The position numbers and the translations under genes are program-made. DNA of 64,000 nt from Antedon mediterranea (Eukaryota; Echinodermata; Crinoidea; Comatulida; Antedonidae), in the NCBI RefSeq assembly GCF_964355755.1, contig NC_092675.1:27506412-27570411 (forward strand), read 5' to 3'. The notes under the pieces are model-generated. The model did no database searches. It was not told the DNA's origin and saw only the letters and a list, made by a program, of their open reading frames with translations. Positions within the stretch are counted from its first letter, which is position 1. Each line of letters starts with the position of its first letter. Shown here piece by piece: positions 1 through 15,200 of this stretch.

Positions 1-227
1 AAGAAATGAATACAAAATGGAAAAATAAAATTCTAAAATTGTTTGAATAGTGTAGTATACGTTGTACAGACCATTTAAAAATACCTCAACGAGTTTGACA
101 TTCTTTATAGATTAAAGGAATCAACAAGTAAATACTGTTTATTATTATTGTGGGCCTATATATTTAACCTAGCGCCACAAGATTAGTAACCAAGCACCAA
201 GCTACAGTGCCAGTACATCATACATAC

Positions 228-3200
228 CATTCCTTCATACCCATGTGGTAAAAGCATGACAAGTCCACTCTGTCGGTACCACTTAGATTGACCACTTGAT
301 ATGAACTGGTCAATAATACATTGAGCATTGTTAGCAAAGTCCCCAAACTGAGCTTCCCAGCAGACCAGAGCTTGAGGATTGGTCATAGAGAATCCCAACT
401 CAAAACCTGTAACAAAAAAAAAAACATGTAGTAGACGCATTTAACATAAACAAGAAAACCAATACAATAGAGAGAAATGGCGAACCGCGATGACGTCACT
501 CAAATTTCACCGAGTGGGTATAGATTGTAAACAAACCATTTCGCAACATGTTTTTGTATGGGAAATTCCGATGGGTTGAGTTAAAAAGGAAGGTAGAAAA
601 GAACGTTTAAAACACACATAATAGCAGTATCTTTTTTTTTGCAACACCCTTAACAATTTTAATGTTATATGGGCAAATCTTAACATATTTTATTTTAATT
701 TGGATTGAATTAAGATGCGTTTTTGTTATATACTGTACCCAGCTCTAGGCCCTAGATAGTTGGCCTGTATGCTGTAGTACCTCGAGCCTAGCACGGATTA
801 TCGGTTATTATAATAATAATAATATTGGAAATTCGTTATTGCATACTGTACTACTACTACTACTTTAGCTAGGGTGCTGCTAGGCCTCTCTTAGCTAGGT
901 AGTAAGACTAAATAGAGCATCTCTAGTAGATGTAGGCCTAGCATTAGTTTCAGCTTGACAACTGCCATTTTGTTATGTGGCTAGTGATGCTTCCTGCAGG
1001 GGGGGCTACCGCCAGTAATGAATACTTGATAACACCATTCTACTATAATACTATATAGGCCTAGTCTAATGTAGACCTACAGATATGAGATATTTTTAGG
1101 AATATGATTGTGAATGATGGATGACTTTTATACATATTTCATTGTTTTATTGTGTAAATACACAAATACAACAAGAATTATGAGCGTTACAGCAACAACA
1201 TTGGTTAGACGACGCCATGATTCACGTGTATAAACATAGGAAATGTGTCGCCCTCAACGGTTTGTTATGATTTTATACCCACTCGGATTTTAGACGTCGG
1301 TTCGCCATTTCTCTCTATTCTCTAATCATGTCTCAGTTTGGAAGTGATTCTAGTAATAAATCATTATAAACATTTATGAAAAACAGTATATGATGTTTGC
1401 AACAGTACTAGTACTATCAAAAACTGTGTTTGTATATGTATTATCACCTTGAGTATTCTCAACTTACCAAGAACAGCGAATTCTGAGAGAGAACTGTTAC
1501 ACACGGTGTAGAGAGCTTGATTTGGATACAGATTGTTGAGCGGTGTTGTACGCTTCTTATCAGCGTTTTGATCATTCAAAACATGATGACGGTGACTAAA
1601 AGAATAAACAAACAAATTTAAATAATAAAAAAATTTAAATCGTAAACTTACTACCAGTAGTCTGGAAGAGCTTATACATTTGTTCAGCCATCAATTCTAA
1701 CAAAAAAAGTAACAAACTCACCTAAATGTACCTCTTTCAACATCCTGGCCACTAAGCCTTATATGAATACCTTCCTTTAATAGTGAGCCAAACGCCATTG
1801 CTTCTCCAAGAGCCCAGTCAACAGTGCGCTTGGATACAAGATCGGTACGTGCTTTTAAGGCCCGTTTTAAACCTAGAAGGAGAGAACAAGTCAATAACTA
1901 TTTTCTTTTCTGCTAAGTAAGTGTTACCCGGGATAGTATAGAACTATAATATCTCTATGTACGTTTTCCCAACTATGTTCAAAGAAAATTTAGTAGTTAA
2001 AACATGGCCATATACTGTACCTAACTTTTTTATGCATTTACTATTTTTTTTATTCTGCATGTACTATAATTCATTGACTTTTTGCTAAATGTTACTGATA
2101 ACAAGAATAATATTTAAATTTTAAAATACCTCCATGTACTGTGAAGCCATCTGGAATACTACCAAAGGCATTTCCTATGTAGTTCAAAGTTTCTTCGTCA
2201 ATTCCGGTGGCTGGGTATGTCCGCTGCTCAGCTCGGTTAAAGAATCCTGTGAAGAAATCATGAACCCTAAACTATTATACAATGATTAAAATTATTATCA
2301 TCTGTAAAATTGGATTAAAAGTAAGATGACTGAAGCTATGAATATGACGAAGATCATTTAATAACTAGAAAGAATATTAATAGTAAGACTACCAAAATGA
2401 ACTACCAGTGAAGTACTTCTGGTGAAGAATTTGACAGTACAGTGAGAACATGACACATGACTCTGACAGTTCCTACAACCTGTCAAAGATGTTGAATTGT
2501 GTCTATTCTGACAAAGCAGACAAGAGGAATCAGGCAATGGAGGCAGTAAAAACTATCAAACTTTATGTGACGAAAAAATGTGATGTGCCCATATATAGAC
2601 ATGATCTCATATCACTACCATATTTGAGCATACTACTACCATATTTGGGCACATCACACATTTTTTGTCAAACAAGTTTGATAGTGTAGACAGAGCTTAA
2701 TGGGAATTAAAGTTCTGGCACCATCTTAACTATAACATTTCAGCTACCATTCTAACAATGTGCAGGGTTGTGGTTGGCAACTGCTGTAGTAATATCAAAA
2801 AGGGATCAGAGACTGATGCTGAATAATTACCAGTCCATGGTGAATCAAGCCAGTCGACATTACTAGTCTTGGTCACCAGTTTAGCATCAAGGTACGACTC
2901 TTCACATATCTTGTCATAGGTCGCTTGTTCCTCCTGAAAGAAATCAATTACTCCTAACGTAAATATCGCAAAATATGATTTAGACAATGTCTTTCTAGTA
3001 TAAAGCTTTATGTTATAACAAAATTCTTCTATTTCTAAAGTCTTGTCTACACTATCAAACTTTATGTGTTGTGCCCATATATGGACATGATGATGTCATA
3101 TCACTACCATATTTGGCCACATCACACTATTTTTTGTCAAACTAGTTTGATAGTGTAGACAGAGCTTAATTTTAGGAAATATATGGCACATAATAATACC

Positions 3201-6200
3201 TGTATGTTCTAACATCTACTTTCAGTAGTGCAAACAAATGAAACACTAATGGATAGATTCACAGATCAATGAAGTGATAAAGTATGAAAAAATAACAATT
3301 ATGGAGTATGACTTTGGTTTAATACGATACCTCAAATTCTTGTTGTGTCATAACCCCTTCCTCAATCTTTGCTTCAGCATATTTCTTGAGTACGTTCTTG
3401 TGATTGCGAATTTTTTTGTACATGAGTGGTTGTGTAAACATTGGTTCATCCGTTTCATTGTGACCATTACGACGATAACAAACCTTGCGGAAAAACAACA
3501 AAGATTCATGTTTATTTGAACTATGCATATTTTCTGTTTGCGTTTCTAAAGCTCTGTCCACACTATCAAACTTCATGTGACAAAAAAAATGTGATGTGCC
3601 CATATATGGACATGATGATATCACCACCATATTTGGCCCATCACACTTTTTTTTGTCAAACTAGTTTGATAGTGTAGACAGAGCTTAATACAAGTTTATA
3701 TTCATTAAACTTACAAGATCAATCACTACATCCTTTCCAAACTCGCAACGCCACTCGGATGCCACATTACAGACATGCATGACTGCTTCCGGGTCGTCAG
3801 CATTCACATGAAAGATTGGTGCGTTGACCACACGTGCAACATCCGTGCAATAAGGTGAAGAACGGCTATGTCGAGGATCAGTGGTGAATCCAATCTACAA
3901 TAAAGATAACATTGATTGGTTGAATTCAATGACCATTGTGTTCAATGCTCCTAAATTATACTATATTATAACACACCTTGTATTATGTGTCATTCAGTAC
4001 CAGTTCTTCTGCACTGAAAGTGATATTAAAGGATGATATTGTATACAGCTTATTGTAAAACATTCTAAAAATACTGTGTAATGCAAGGCTTGCGCAGTCA
4101 AAAACTAACCTGTAGTGTACGCTGACTTAAAATACCCCATTTAACACACCTGTTCAGGCAAGGTTCTGATCCGGCGCTGGCAAATCAAATAGACAGTCAA
4201 TGTTTCATTTTCATGTGGCTATGCACATACTATGGTGCATAGCCATGTGGAGAGTCGTAAAAACAAAACATTTATGTTTTGAAGACTCTTTATTGTGTGA
4301 ACACCAGTGAAAGGGTATTTTGGTTATATACTATGGCCAAAATTACAAACTCACCTGGTTGTTGACGACAACATGAATAGTTCCGTGGGTTGTGTACTCA
4401 GGAAGATCAGACAAATGGAAAGTTTCATACACAATCCCTTGTCCAGCAAAAGCTGCATCTCCATGCAGCAAGATACTCATAACCTAGTTAAAGAAAAAGA
4501 AAAAAAATAAGAATGGCATAACAATATAGCACTGAATAATTACATAGTCTTCAGCATTCCATTAAAGATAGATTAATTGAATAAACATTAAACTAGAAAA
4601 GTAGGTAATGATTCTGATATTGATTCAATGATATTGAAATTATTATTTGCATACAATAAAATTAAACAATTTATTTACAACAATAGTTTAGCACTTAAGG
4701 GTCTTTCACACCTGTTCAGACACGGTTCTGGTCCGACACCGGCAAATCAATTTGTATTACAATGCTTCGTTTTCACGACCCGCCATGTGGCTATGCGTCA
4801 AATCAATATGCATGTAGCCTGAAAATGAAACATTGATGTTTGATTTGCGCTGGACTGAAACCGTACTGGAACCGGTGTGGAAGACAAAAGAAGAATTGGC
4901 ATACCTTCTTTCCGTCTGTATCTCCCTTGTAGAATTGCATAGCTCTTGTTTTACCCTGCACTACAGGATCAACAGCTTCCAGATGTGATGGGTTTGCTAC
5001 AATCGCAATGTGGATGTTCTTGTTACTAATGTGATTATGGCGATCATGAGCCATTCCAAGATGGTATTTAACGTCTCCAGAGCCCTAAGGAATTACAACA
5101 AGCAACCATCAATTAATAATCAATTAATCAAAAAACAAGATCTACCTTCTGACAAAACAGTGAGTGTCAATGACTAAAAGTGATTAAAACTCTGTCTACA
5201 CTATCAAAAGGTACTGATGACGGTAGTGATATGATATCATCATGTCCATATATGGGCACATCACATAAAGTTTGATAGTACAGACAGAGCTTAAGGCCTG
5301 ATTGGTCTACTCCTTCAACATTCAAGATAGAAGTGACAGAAAAAAACAAACTATAAAATAATTTCACTTACTTCATCCGATGCCTCAAGCTTCGAGTCAA
5401 ACTGACTGAAAAGCTGCTCAAGTGGTTTTCTTGCGACATTTGCAAGAACATTGAGGCGCCCTCTATGGGGCATCCCAAGATTGAATGTTTCTACACCCTT
5501 TTCACTGCACACGTCAATAATGGTTTTCAAGGCAGGCACAAGTACTTCACAGCCTTCCAATCCAAATCGTTTTTCAGCAGACCATTTGCGGGCAAGGAAT
5601 TCCTCAAATCTGAAAACATTAAAAAATCAATGTTAACTATTATATAAAGAATGGAAACGATTCACACACTTTGAATTAGGTTTTGGATTTAAATGCTATA
5701 AATATGTAAATGGGGATTAACCTACGACTTGCAGCCTACATGGGCTGAATGAACCAGTACACCGGGGTAACCCCCAACTCTTCCGAAAGATGTACTGGAC
5801 CTCCAGTTTTAAGTTCTTATCCGAAAAGAACAATCACCAGAACAATGGTCGAGGAGTGTCTTGAACCTGCCGATTGCATAGCTATTATTTGCAGCACCCC
5901 TTAACCACTCGGCCACTCGACTCAACAAAATAATGGCTCTGGCCGATGAACATTCTGATGCAATGCTTAGATATGTTAGCTAGTGAACAAATTTGATATT
6001 TACATTTTTGCCCCTTAAACCACCAACCTTGTAGAACGGATGAGACGCTCTAGAATCAACCGCTTGTCCATCTTGGAGAAGTTCATCGACCCCGGCATTT
6101 CAAATCGCTGTCGAATCCAGTCACACTTGTAGCGGTCATTGATAAACATGTACTCCACTCCAATAGATTGACAGTAAGTTTCCTGAGACACGGACATGAA

Positions 6201-9200
6201 TAATAAGACAAGTTTCATTTTTTATTTTTAATAAATGTTTATAGAAATCAAAAGTGAAACATGCAAGGATACACATAGCAAAGGCCAAGTTTCATTTTTA
6301 ACAACATTTTAAATTTTTGTTTTGTAAATTTCAGTTTTAATTTCTTCCAAATTGTACTGTGGTCAAATTCACCATTCACACTCCGTAAACACAATTTAAC
6401 AATTATCCTAATGCAATTAATTCAGCAAAATTCTAAGATAGTTATTGACGTATAAGTGAAATCTCACTTTGTGTGAATACGGTAATTGATCGCTAAAAAT
6501 ATCCTGCTCAAATGTCTTTGAACAAATCACACAAATATGCAAAATTGGATGTGGACTGGACTTTATTGGGGATTATATTATAGGTATGATCTAAATAACA
6601 CAAGAAATTAATTCTTATAATGTTTATGGTACAATTGTCAGCCTGTTGGTGATCTGGAGGTCATGGGTTCTAGTCCATCTGAGAATTTCTTGCAAAGTCA
6701 ATTTTACCTAATATTAACTACAATTACATCGGAGTAGGACAAAAATAACGGTAGACATTTTTTATAATTTTTTTTTTCTCTTTCCACTCTACCTCCAATC
6801 TTCGGATGATCTCTTTAAGTGGCAACGCTTGCTCATTACCACCAATGAATGTTGTCCTCGGCAACCTGAAAATACTGTCCATATCTTTCTCTTCTATTTT
6901 TGAAAAATGTATTGGAAATAAAATATTAAATATTAATAAATTGTTACCTAATGAATAACAAAATGCTGTAATTCATTAAATCTTTAATTAAACAGAAAGT
7001 AATCAAATTTCAATATATCATATTACAGTTGTTATAGTATCATAATCGAAATTTAAAATACAGTATAAACACATGGTAGGTATAGGCAATGAAAGCAGCT
7101 AAATGTCCTTCACAAATCGGTGTGCAATATTTTCCAGTTTAGATGTATTTTACAGACACTGTATGGTTCTGTGTGTGTGTGTTTTTTTTGTAGTTATATA
7201 ACTTATATAGGGACAAGCAAATGCAAATGAATTCCTTTGTTTTGTAGATATATCTTATCATTTTGTTTGTCCTTCATTTGTTGATGTGTCATTAAAAACG
7301 TCTTGCTGTGAGTGAGTGAGTGAGTGAGTGAGTGAGTGAGTGAGTGAGACAAGCACTAAGCTTCCAAATGTGTTCAGCAGATTTGAATATTAAAAGTGGA
7401 CCAAAAAATATTTATTAAGACATTTTTATGAAAGAACAATGATCTAATCATAGAGATATTACTATCTCTATGATCTAATTTATATTACAACTTCTTTTTT
7501 TTATATTCATATAGATATTATTATTTATATATTAATATTAGTAAGTAGGCCTAATATGCTAATTTCTTGTTGATTGGTGATCATTTTATTTTTAGTGCAA
7601 TTAAAATCTATTGTTGGTTTCAATTAATGAAGTTTATGAATTGCATTTGAGTATGATTTTATTTATTTTATCATTATTATCTCATTTGTTTTTTATGGCG
7701 TTTCTGCTGCATAAATGGCAAATTGATTTCTGCTAAGATTGCTTTCGAAAAAGCCAATCAGTGGGTTGTCGTTGAGCAAAACGTTCTAATTGCCCAAAAT
7801 GCAATCACTCGGGCAATCAAACAGTTAAGACATTATAATAATGTATACAAGGTCAACCGCGGTCAATCAAATTATTATCAAAAAATTTATATTTTGCATT
7901 CAGTTAAAAATTGCAGTGATAAATGGAGTGCAGTATAAATTTTGCGGGAAAAAAAAGAAACATTTTTTAAATACTATGTCAGAAAAAAAAGGCTTCCCAG
8001 GGTCTTGCGCAAAATTTACAAGAGTGTTTTTAAAGCTCTGTCTACACTATCAAACTTTATGTGGTTGATGTGTCCATGGACACGATGATGTTATATCAAT
8101 TAAAAATTTGGGCACATCACACTTTTTTTGTCAAACTAATTTGATAGTGTAGAGTCTAACCACCTTATTTAAATATTATTCTGAGAATGCCATTGAACAA
8201 GTATTTAAAATTTCATCCAGTTTGTTCATCCCAATAATTTGGTTATTTGCTTACACTAACAGCACAAAAGGCCTTTAATTTAAGACTGTTTTGTTTTATA
8301 GTGAGTTTATAATTGTTTAGCTTTTCTATTTTTTTATCTACTAACTAGAAAATCTTTTAATTCATTAATATAAATTTTGTATTTATTTATTTTTTTCAAT
8401 GTATAATTTTCATACGGCCTCGTGGAAGAACACATTTTGTTGTGAACGAGCCTCTGTTTTAAAATAAAGATTTTATTATTATTATAATTAATCTACCCAA
8501 TATAATTCAATATCCGATTCCAAGGATCTTTGATTTAAAATACAGCATGATGGAAGGACATCATAATACAATAAGTTATCCATTGTACATGTCGTTTATA
8601 TTTCACACAAACTGTATGTGCAATTCTGAATTTCAATCATACAGGTACTGTACGTCATTCGCGATCTGTGTAAACCTGTTTACGTCAAGAACCTTGTTGA
8701 AATAAAACGGTTATTGATTTCTAAGCAGAATCACACATTTTCTCATTAGACAATTACAGAATGTTTTCAATTCTGTCTACAATAAAACTAGATTAATCAC
8801 AGAGGAAAGCTTGCTACAAGTTTATTAATTTTATTCATTATATACTGTAAGTCATAGTGATGCTGATTTTAAAACTCATTTCATAATATGTACAGTAAGA
8901 ATAAAATTTTTTATTATACCGTATATTATGGGCATATGGTAAAGAAAAAACAAAAAAATAAATAATATATAATCAATAACATTTTTATGCTTGGTAATTA
9001 TTATCAAAAAATAAAAAAACAAATAAACTGGTAGAATTTGTTATGCAAATAGCACAATTACACTAAATATAAAAAACATAATTTGTGTTTGTAATATTTT
9101 TTTATTATGTATTGTGGGGTAAAAATAACTATAATGTGGGATGAAAATAAGGAACCAACGTGCTGTGTAATGTAGTTGTTTTAGAGTGCAGAAAATTAGG

Positions 9201-12200
9201 CACAACAAAATGTAAAAACAAATAGTTAGAAACATGTATATTTCATGCACATCCATAAATTAATGTGTAATATAAAATTAACATAAAAATAATACATGCA
9301 TGCAAAAAAGAAAAATTAAAATTGATTGACTAAAAAAAAATACTGTGTGTGATACCTCTTACCTAGTTTGTAATTTTGCACAATTAGTTCGGGAGGGGTC
9401 TCGGAGTCGAGGTCAGCACAGTTGATTGCTAGCGGATCTAGGTTTGCCATGTTATGTCCGCGAATCTACGAGACGAAAGGCATAACATCAAACACATAGC
9501 CATGCCCATATAAAAACAGTGGGGGCACCATATGGAATATCATAAGTGTGGTTAAATTGCCCGACAAGATCAGAAACTCTGGTGTGGTGTTGTAGTGTAT
9601 GCTTCCAGACTCCACAACTCAACATTAAAAAAAAACAAATTACACACAACCACCACTATTTGTTTCTGAAATTGTCTTAACTGATGTACTGTACAGCTAC
9701 CACCCTGCATCAGTTTCCCGATAGAACTCCTGCTATAGATTTGAGTGTAACTGTGAGTTTGTGTGCATTTGACAGATTCCACCAAAAAGTTTAGTAAAAG
9801 CTGACGTAAAATGTTAGTACACAAAAAAATCATGTGACATTTAAATATCCTATGATACTGATAATAATAAACACTGTAAAATTATAGATGAATTATTAAT
9901 ATCAAATAGAGAGTGCAACATATAGTATTAAAAATAAAATTAACATGAAGGACAGATACGATGATATACTGCATACTAAATATATACAGTACAGATATCA
10001 AAACATATAAATGGATTATTATATCACAAAGAACAGATAATACAGTATTATATGATTATTATTACTGTAATAAAATTTTAATATCTTAATAAACAACAAA
10101 TGTATTTAAACGAACCTAAAAAAACTGGGGTAATATGCTTCAGTTATGAGTTATACTTTTACAGCAATGTACTTTTCTTACAGTAGTTGCCCCACCATTT
10201 TTTATTTTTATGTGTTGTATTGTTGTTGTATTATTATGCTGGTCGAATAAGTAAAAGAAATGATCAATGTCCTTGTACTATTGTAACGGTAATAATGCTT
10301 TAAATAATAGCACACAAACCAATATCGGCTTTGTAGGCTATGAGTTTTGCTTACCTGGATAAACCAACATTGTTCCTTGAAAAATAGAAAATTCATTGAA
10401 CACCCCTCTCCATAAAATGGTATAGTTGAAAAACCATGCCCCCAATGGGAGAAGATGCAGGTTTATTTAGGAAGCTCAGCAAAGAATAGAAGATATTTAG
10501 TACAATATTTAAAGCCCCATTCCCTACGTTTTTTAGATCTAATTTAAGATCACAAACTATATTTAATGTAAAAATAATACTATATGGTCCTATTGCGATA
10601 ACTTTTTTCGTCTTTAAACGGTTAAAAATGTGAAAAATAAATCGATTCTAATAATTATAGCGGCCCGCTATAAATCCCCAAATGCATTGCGCGCGGATTG
10701 ATATTTTTGTTTTTCACCTGTAATTCGCCCACTTTTCGATCGATCGTGAAGCCAAAACAAATGGAAGACTCCTAACTTTTCAGCGAAAATACCGGGTTTT
10801 CCCCAATTTGTATCAGCGGAGTCTGGCAAAAATAGAAAGACAATTAATGCAGCAACTATACAACGTCAGGCTAGGTATATAGCTAGCGTACGATGTTCGT
10901 ACGTTATCGATGTTTACCAGCTAGGCCTACAAAACTAAGCCTAGCTAGGCTAGGCCTAAGACCGTCCACGAGAGGTCGATCGCCGCGAGCTACTTAGGTA
11001 GTGCATTGTTTCTCACTTTTTATCATAATTTACCATAAAACGTACATTTAAGACAAGGAATGACATGGTTTAATGTTTTTAAAGTGATATATATGTATTA
11101 TTTTCCAAAAAACGTCCAAAATTGCAGGGAAGGGGTCTTTAACCTACAAACATGTTATTACTTTTGAATTTTTCTACTTGTTTCCAACAGTATCTTGTAT
11201 GTTACTGTTAGCAGAGGTGCAAAACAGGATGACATTAAAGTTTGATGAATGCATAAAAGAGTTTATGGGTGCGCAGTCAAAATAATTTGATATCTTAATA
11301 TCATATTACTGTATTTACTGTATAATCATATGAATATTCAACAACAACAAAAAAACCATGGTCAATGTTATTGGCTCACAATAATCCATACAACTAAATA
11401 AGCACGTCACCTAGTTTGGCCGTCGTCCCAATGCCCTAAAGGCACGTATTGTAATCATTGTGTTACGCATACCATTACCAGGTACAGTACTTATATTCGT
11501 GCTAAAAAGGTCAAATTCTATATTAAAAATGTATTGTTCCCCTGAATATTGTTCTTGAATATGCCATTTTAATGTCATATAATAGTTATCCACTTTGAAA
11601 AAAAATTGAATAAAAAAAAACCTGAAAAAACTATACAGTAATTTAAAGAAAAAATAGTCAAATTGGCTGCCACTGCCAGCCAATGGGTTTTTGGTTGATT
11701 TTGACCATTTATTTTGTCACCACTTTATATTGTTTATTATCATTAATATATTATTATTATTATTATATTATACGATTTAATGTGTAACTACGGCATGTTG
11801 ACCTCGGCCCGTACAACATGCTAAAAATTAAAAGATTAGATGTGTTTAAATTTAGGGTGTTGTATAAACACAGCCCAAGACCTACAATATAGTAGATCAT
11901 CGGAAAACAACATATTTTTGGGAATTAGTGCTATAGTTATTCTACTATAACGAACCAATAACTGGTATAATATTAATATCATTACTATACAGTACTATTT
12001 AAAAATATTGTAGAGTACAGTATTACTATTACTGTAGTTACAGTATGACAAATTATAATTTTTTTTATCATTTAACAGAAGTACAGTATTTGTAATCACT
12101 AGTAATAAATGTAACCATATTGAATTAAATAGTAATTAATACATCATGAATTAATATTAATATTATTAATGATGATAAATGTTTTTTTGTACAGCAAAGA

Positions 12201-15200
12201 CAAATTTTAAATTATTTTCAGTGACACAAATGTTTTAGTTTTATTTTACATTATAAGAATTTCATATAGTTCATCTCTAAAAACATATTTTTATAATAAT
12301 TCTATGAACATTGTAATAATAGACAGGTGTGGAAATTCTCATCCTAATCGGCTAACAAATTAACCAAGCACAGTTGTTCAAATGAATAAACATAAAATTA
12401 TCTTTATGCTCTATTGTAGTAATAAAAATGTGCTTTAAGAACTAAATTTAAATGCTACTGTATTGTTGTAGTATAATAAAGGACAGTAAAGCGTGGTTCC
12501 CACTAGCGACGCAACACAAGGACATAACGCAACGCAAGTGAATTGACCAATCACACGCGATGGCTTATTCGCTTGTGATTGCTAACTGTCTATAACTTCG
12601 CTTGTCATTGGTTAAAACGCTTGCGTTGCGTTTACGTCCTTGCGTTACGTTCTAGTGGGAACCAAGCTTTAAAAGTACATGGTTCTATGCAGTACCAGGG
12701 CATATTACACAGTAACACTGCCAGTAACAATGACAGTGTGTACAAAACTATTGTAATCAATACAATGTTATAATATTACATGTCGAATATTCCCCTAAAA
12801 TATACTGAGTGACAAAATATTTGCATGCTTTAAACTAATTACAATCAGTTATAAATGTTATCTGCAAGATGAACTTTTTTTAATGTTATGGATACGTTTG
12901 TATAAATAATACAGAGTACAGTACTATACGTTAAATTCATTTTCCATGTGCCTTTGTAAAGACTGTCTTTTACTGTATACGTAAAAAAAAAAACCAGCTT
13001 TTGTGACTGTGTACAATTTGAAACGAATACTGTTATGCTGCATAAAATAAACAATAAAAGAAATGTCACATGAGCATCAAACTACAACAAAATTGTAATA
13101 AAGATCGTTTTCTATGTTTTTACAACACGTGGCATTCTAATTTACAATATTGATCTTGGAATCTACTATTTCACACTAACACAATCTTCTGGCAAAACTA
13201 CTTTAATGCTCCAATGGACTAAAGGAGATTCACTGAAATGTATACCATTTTGTTATGTACTGTATTAAATTGAAATGCGGATTTCTATTCCTATGCTAAC
13301 TTCATAACAAGTCGACCACATCATTTTAATTAATTTAGTTTAAAACTATTATTAATAATTATTACTAAAGTATAATCTTCTAAAAAGTCTGATTTTTTTT
13401 TTAAAGTCTTAAATTTCAAAAGTAAGTTTAAGTAGTAGTTTCAAGTTTAGTTTCAAATTAGCGCATCTGGAACTGAAAAAACATTGTGGAAGAAATACTG
13501 ATTATGGAAAAATAGTGATGAGGTACAGTATTTACTACCATCATCGGAGTTCCTCTCACACTCAAATCAATTTTATTTCCACAATATTATAACATACATA
13601 CAGTATAATAAATGCAATGAAGTATTCATGTGAGAGAGGGGGGGGGGGGGGAGAGTCATATAAGTTAGAAAGACTTTCAGTTTGACCCACCCAAAGATAT
13701 AACATTATTAAATACGAATACGAAAAAGAGAAAAAAAAATATATATATACATAAACTAATAATAAATAATAAAAAACAAAGCTACAATTTCTATTTAAAT
13801 CATATTATCCGACCTTAACTGGTTTTATAGAATTTATATATTTAACGTTCATCATATCTTGAAAGTAAATAGTTCTTGTAATGTATACTAATTTAAATTT
13901 AGAAGTTGTAGATACATTTTTAATATCTACATGAATTGAATTCCATAATTTAGCTCTTTGGTATTTAATAGAGTTCTTGATCAAACTGTGTGTACATTTT
14001 AGTGGTTTACATATTGTCCTCAAATTTAACTAGTTTTCTGGCCTGTGTCTCTTTTTGAATTTTGCTTGTATTTTAAAATTGTACATATATTAGCATGTTG
14101 AACTTGTGTGTATATATTGAAATTATATTTTAATATTTTAGTTTTGAATTTTACAAAATCTGGAAATGTTATCACAATTTTAAATTTATAGTAATTTTAT
14201 ATAATTAATTTTTTATGATAATATATTTTTGTACTGTTTGTTTTGTATTCTCGAGGGCCCAATGATAAGCTTTGCTGGATGGGCTACCCTCATGAAACAT
14301 GGTTCAATAAAAAAATATTATAGTAGCAAAAATCTACGAAATGCAAGTCATCCTTGTAAACAATACAATTATTCAAATTCGCCTTTTGCGTTTTATGACT
14401 AACAAACATTTCTTCTGCAACATCCTTTTAATGGATTACATTTTACAGCACTTTCTTTAAATAGTTTAATGTATTTATTAATTTTTTTGAAGTGAGACTT
14501 TTCATTTCAGATAAATTCTTTAGTTCAATTCAAGTGTTTTCATGGAATCAATTACTGTAGACTTATTAGTTTGGATCACTGCACATAAAACCATGTGTTT
14601 TATGTTTAGAAGAACTTTAAAAACATGTGAATTGTGAATGCTATGTTTATTGTACATTGGCTATTGTAAAATATCGCCATATTAATGTCGGTCGTTATCA
14701 GAAATTTGCTTAATTGTCTTTTCTTTTCCAGCCCCTCAACTGAAGTTGCATGTTAAGAATTTTTTTAAAGAAAAGATGGTTTGCACTAGTTTATTAGGGT
14801 AATTAGTGATAAGTAATTTAATAATTTCATTTCCACTTTTCAGCAAAACTTGAACATATTGGGCCGTTGTGTGAATCAATGTTTTGTTGAATCGTTTTTG
14901 GTGTGAATGCCTGAATTTCCTTCGTTGTTCAATACACCAGGATTGAACATCTGAATGCACTTCGCTTCTATCAAAACGTACCATATTTGGGTACATCACA
15001 CTTAATTGTCAAACTAGTATAATAGTGTAGACAGAGCTTAACAACCTGTTGTTTACAGGTAGGGTCAGAAGGTCACCCTTGGCCAAACATTTATTTCTTA
15101 ATTGTATTTATTATTATCCATAGGGCAGTAAGATTGTTTTAAATAACTTTCAAAACTCTGGAGTGTTTACAGGATTGGTGTGAATTGGAACTCTTTTCTA

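Larger units (their letters stand above)
6894..9362. other. OGDH intron, non-coding
   Basis: AT-rich intron with no supported exon. It holds a (GTGA)n microsatellite at 7308-7349, MITE A copy 5 and a LINE-like 3' tail near 8390-8490. Short open frames in 7723-8068 show no family resemblance. Confidence 0.7.

Noticed and set aside
6637-6690. tRNA gene suggested by GGTCATGGGTTCTAGTCC
   Set aside because: Only a box-B-like word; no box A at the right distance and no cloverleaf. Probably a SINE fragment.
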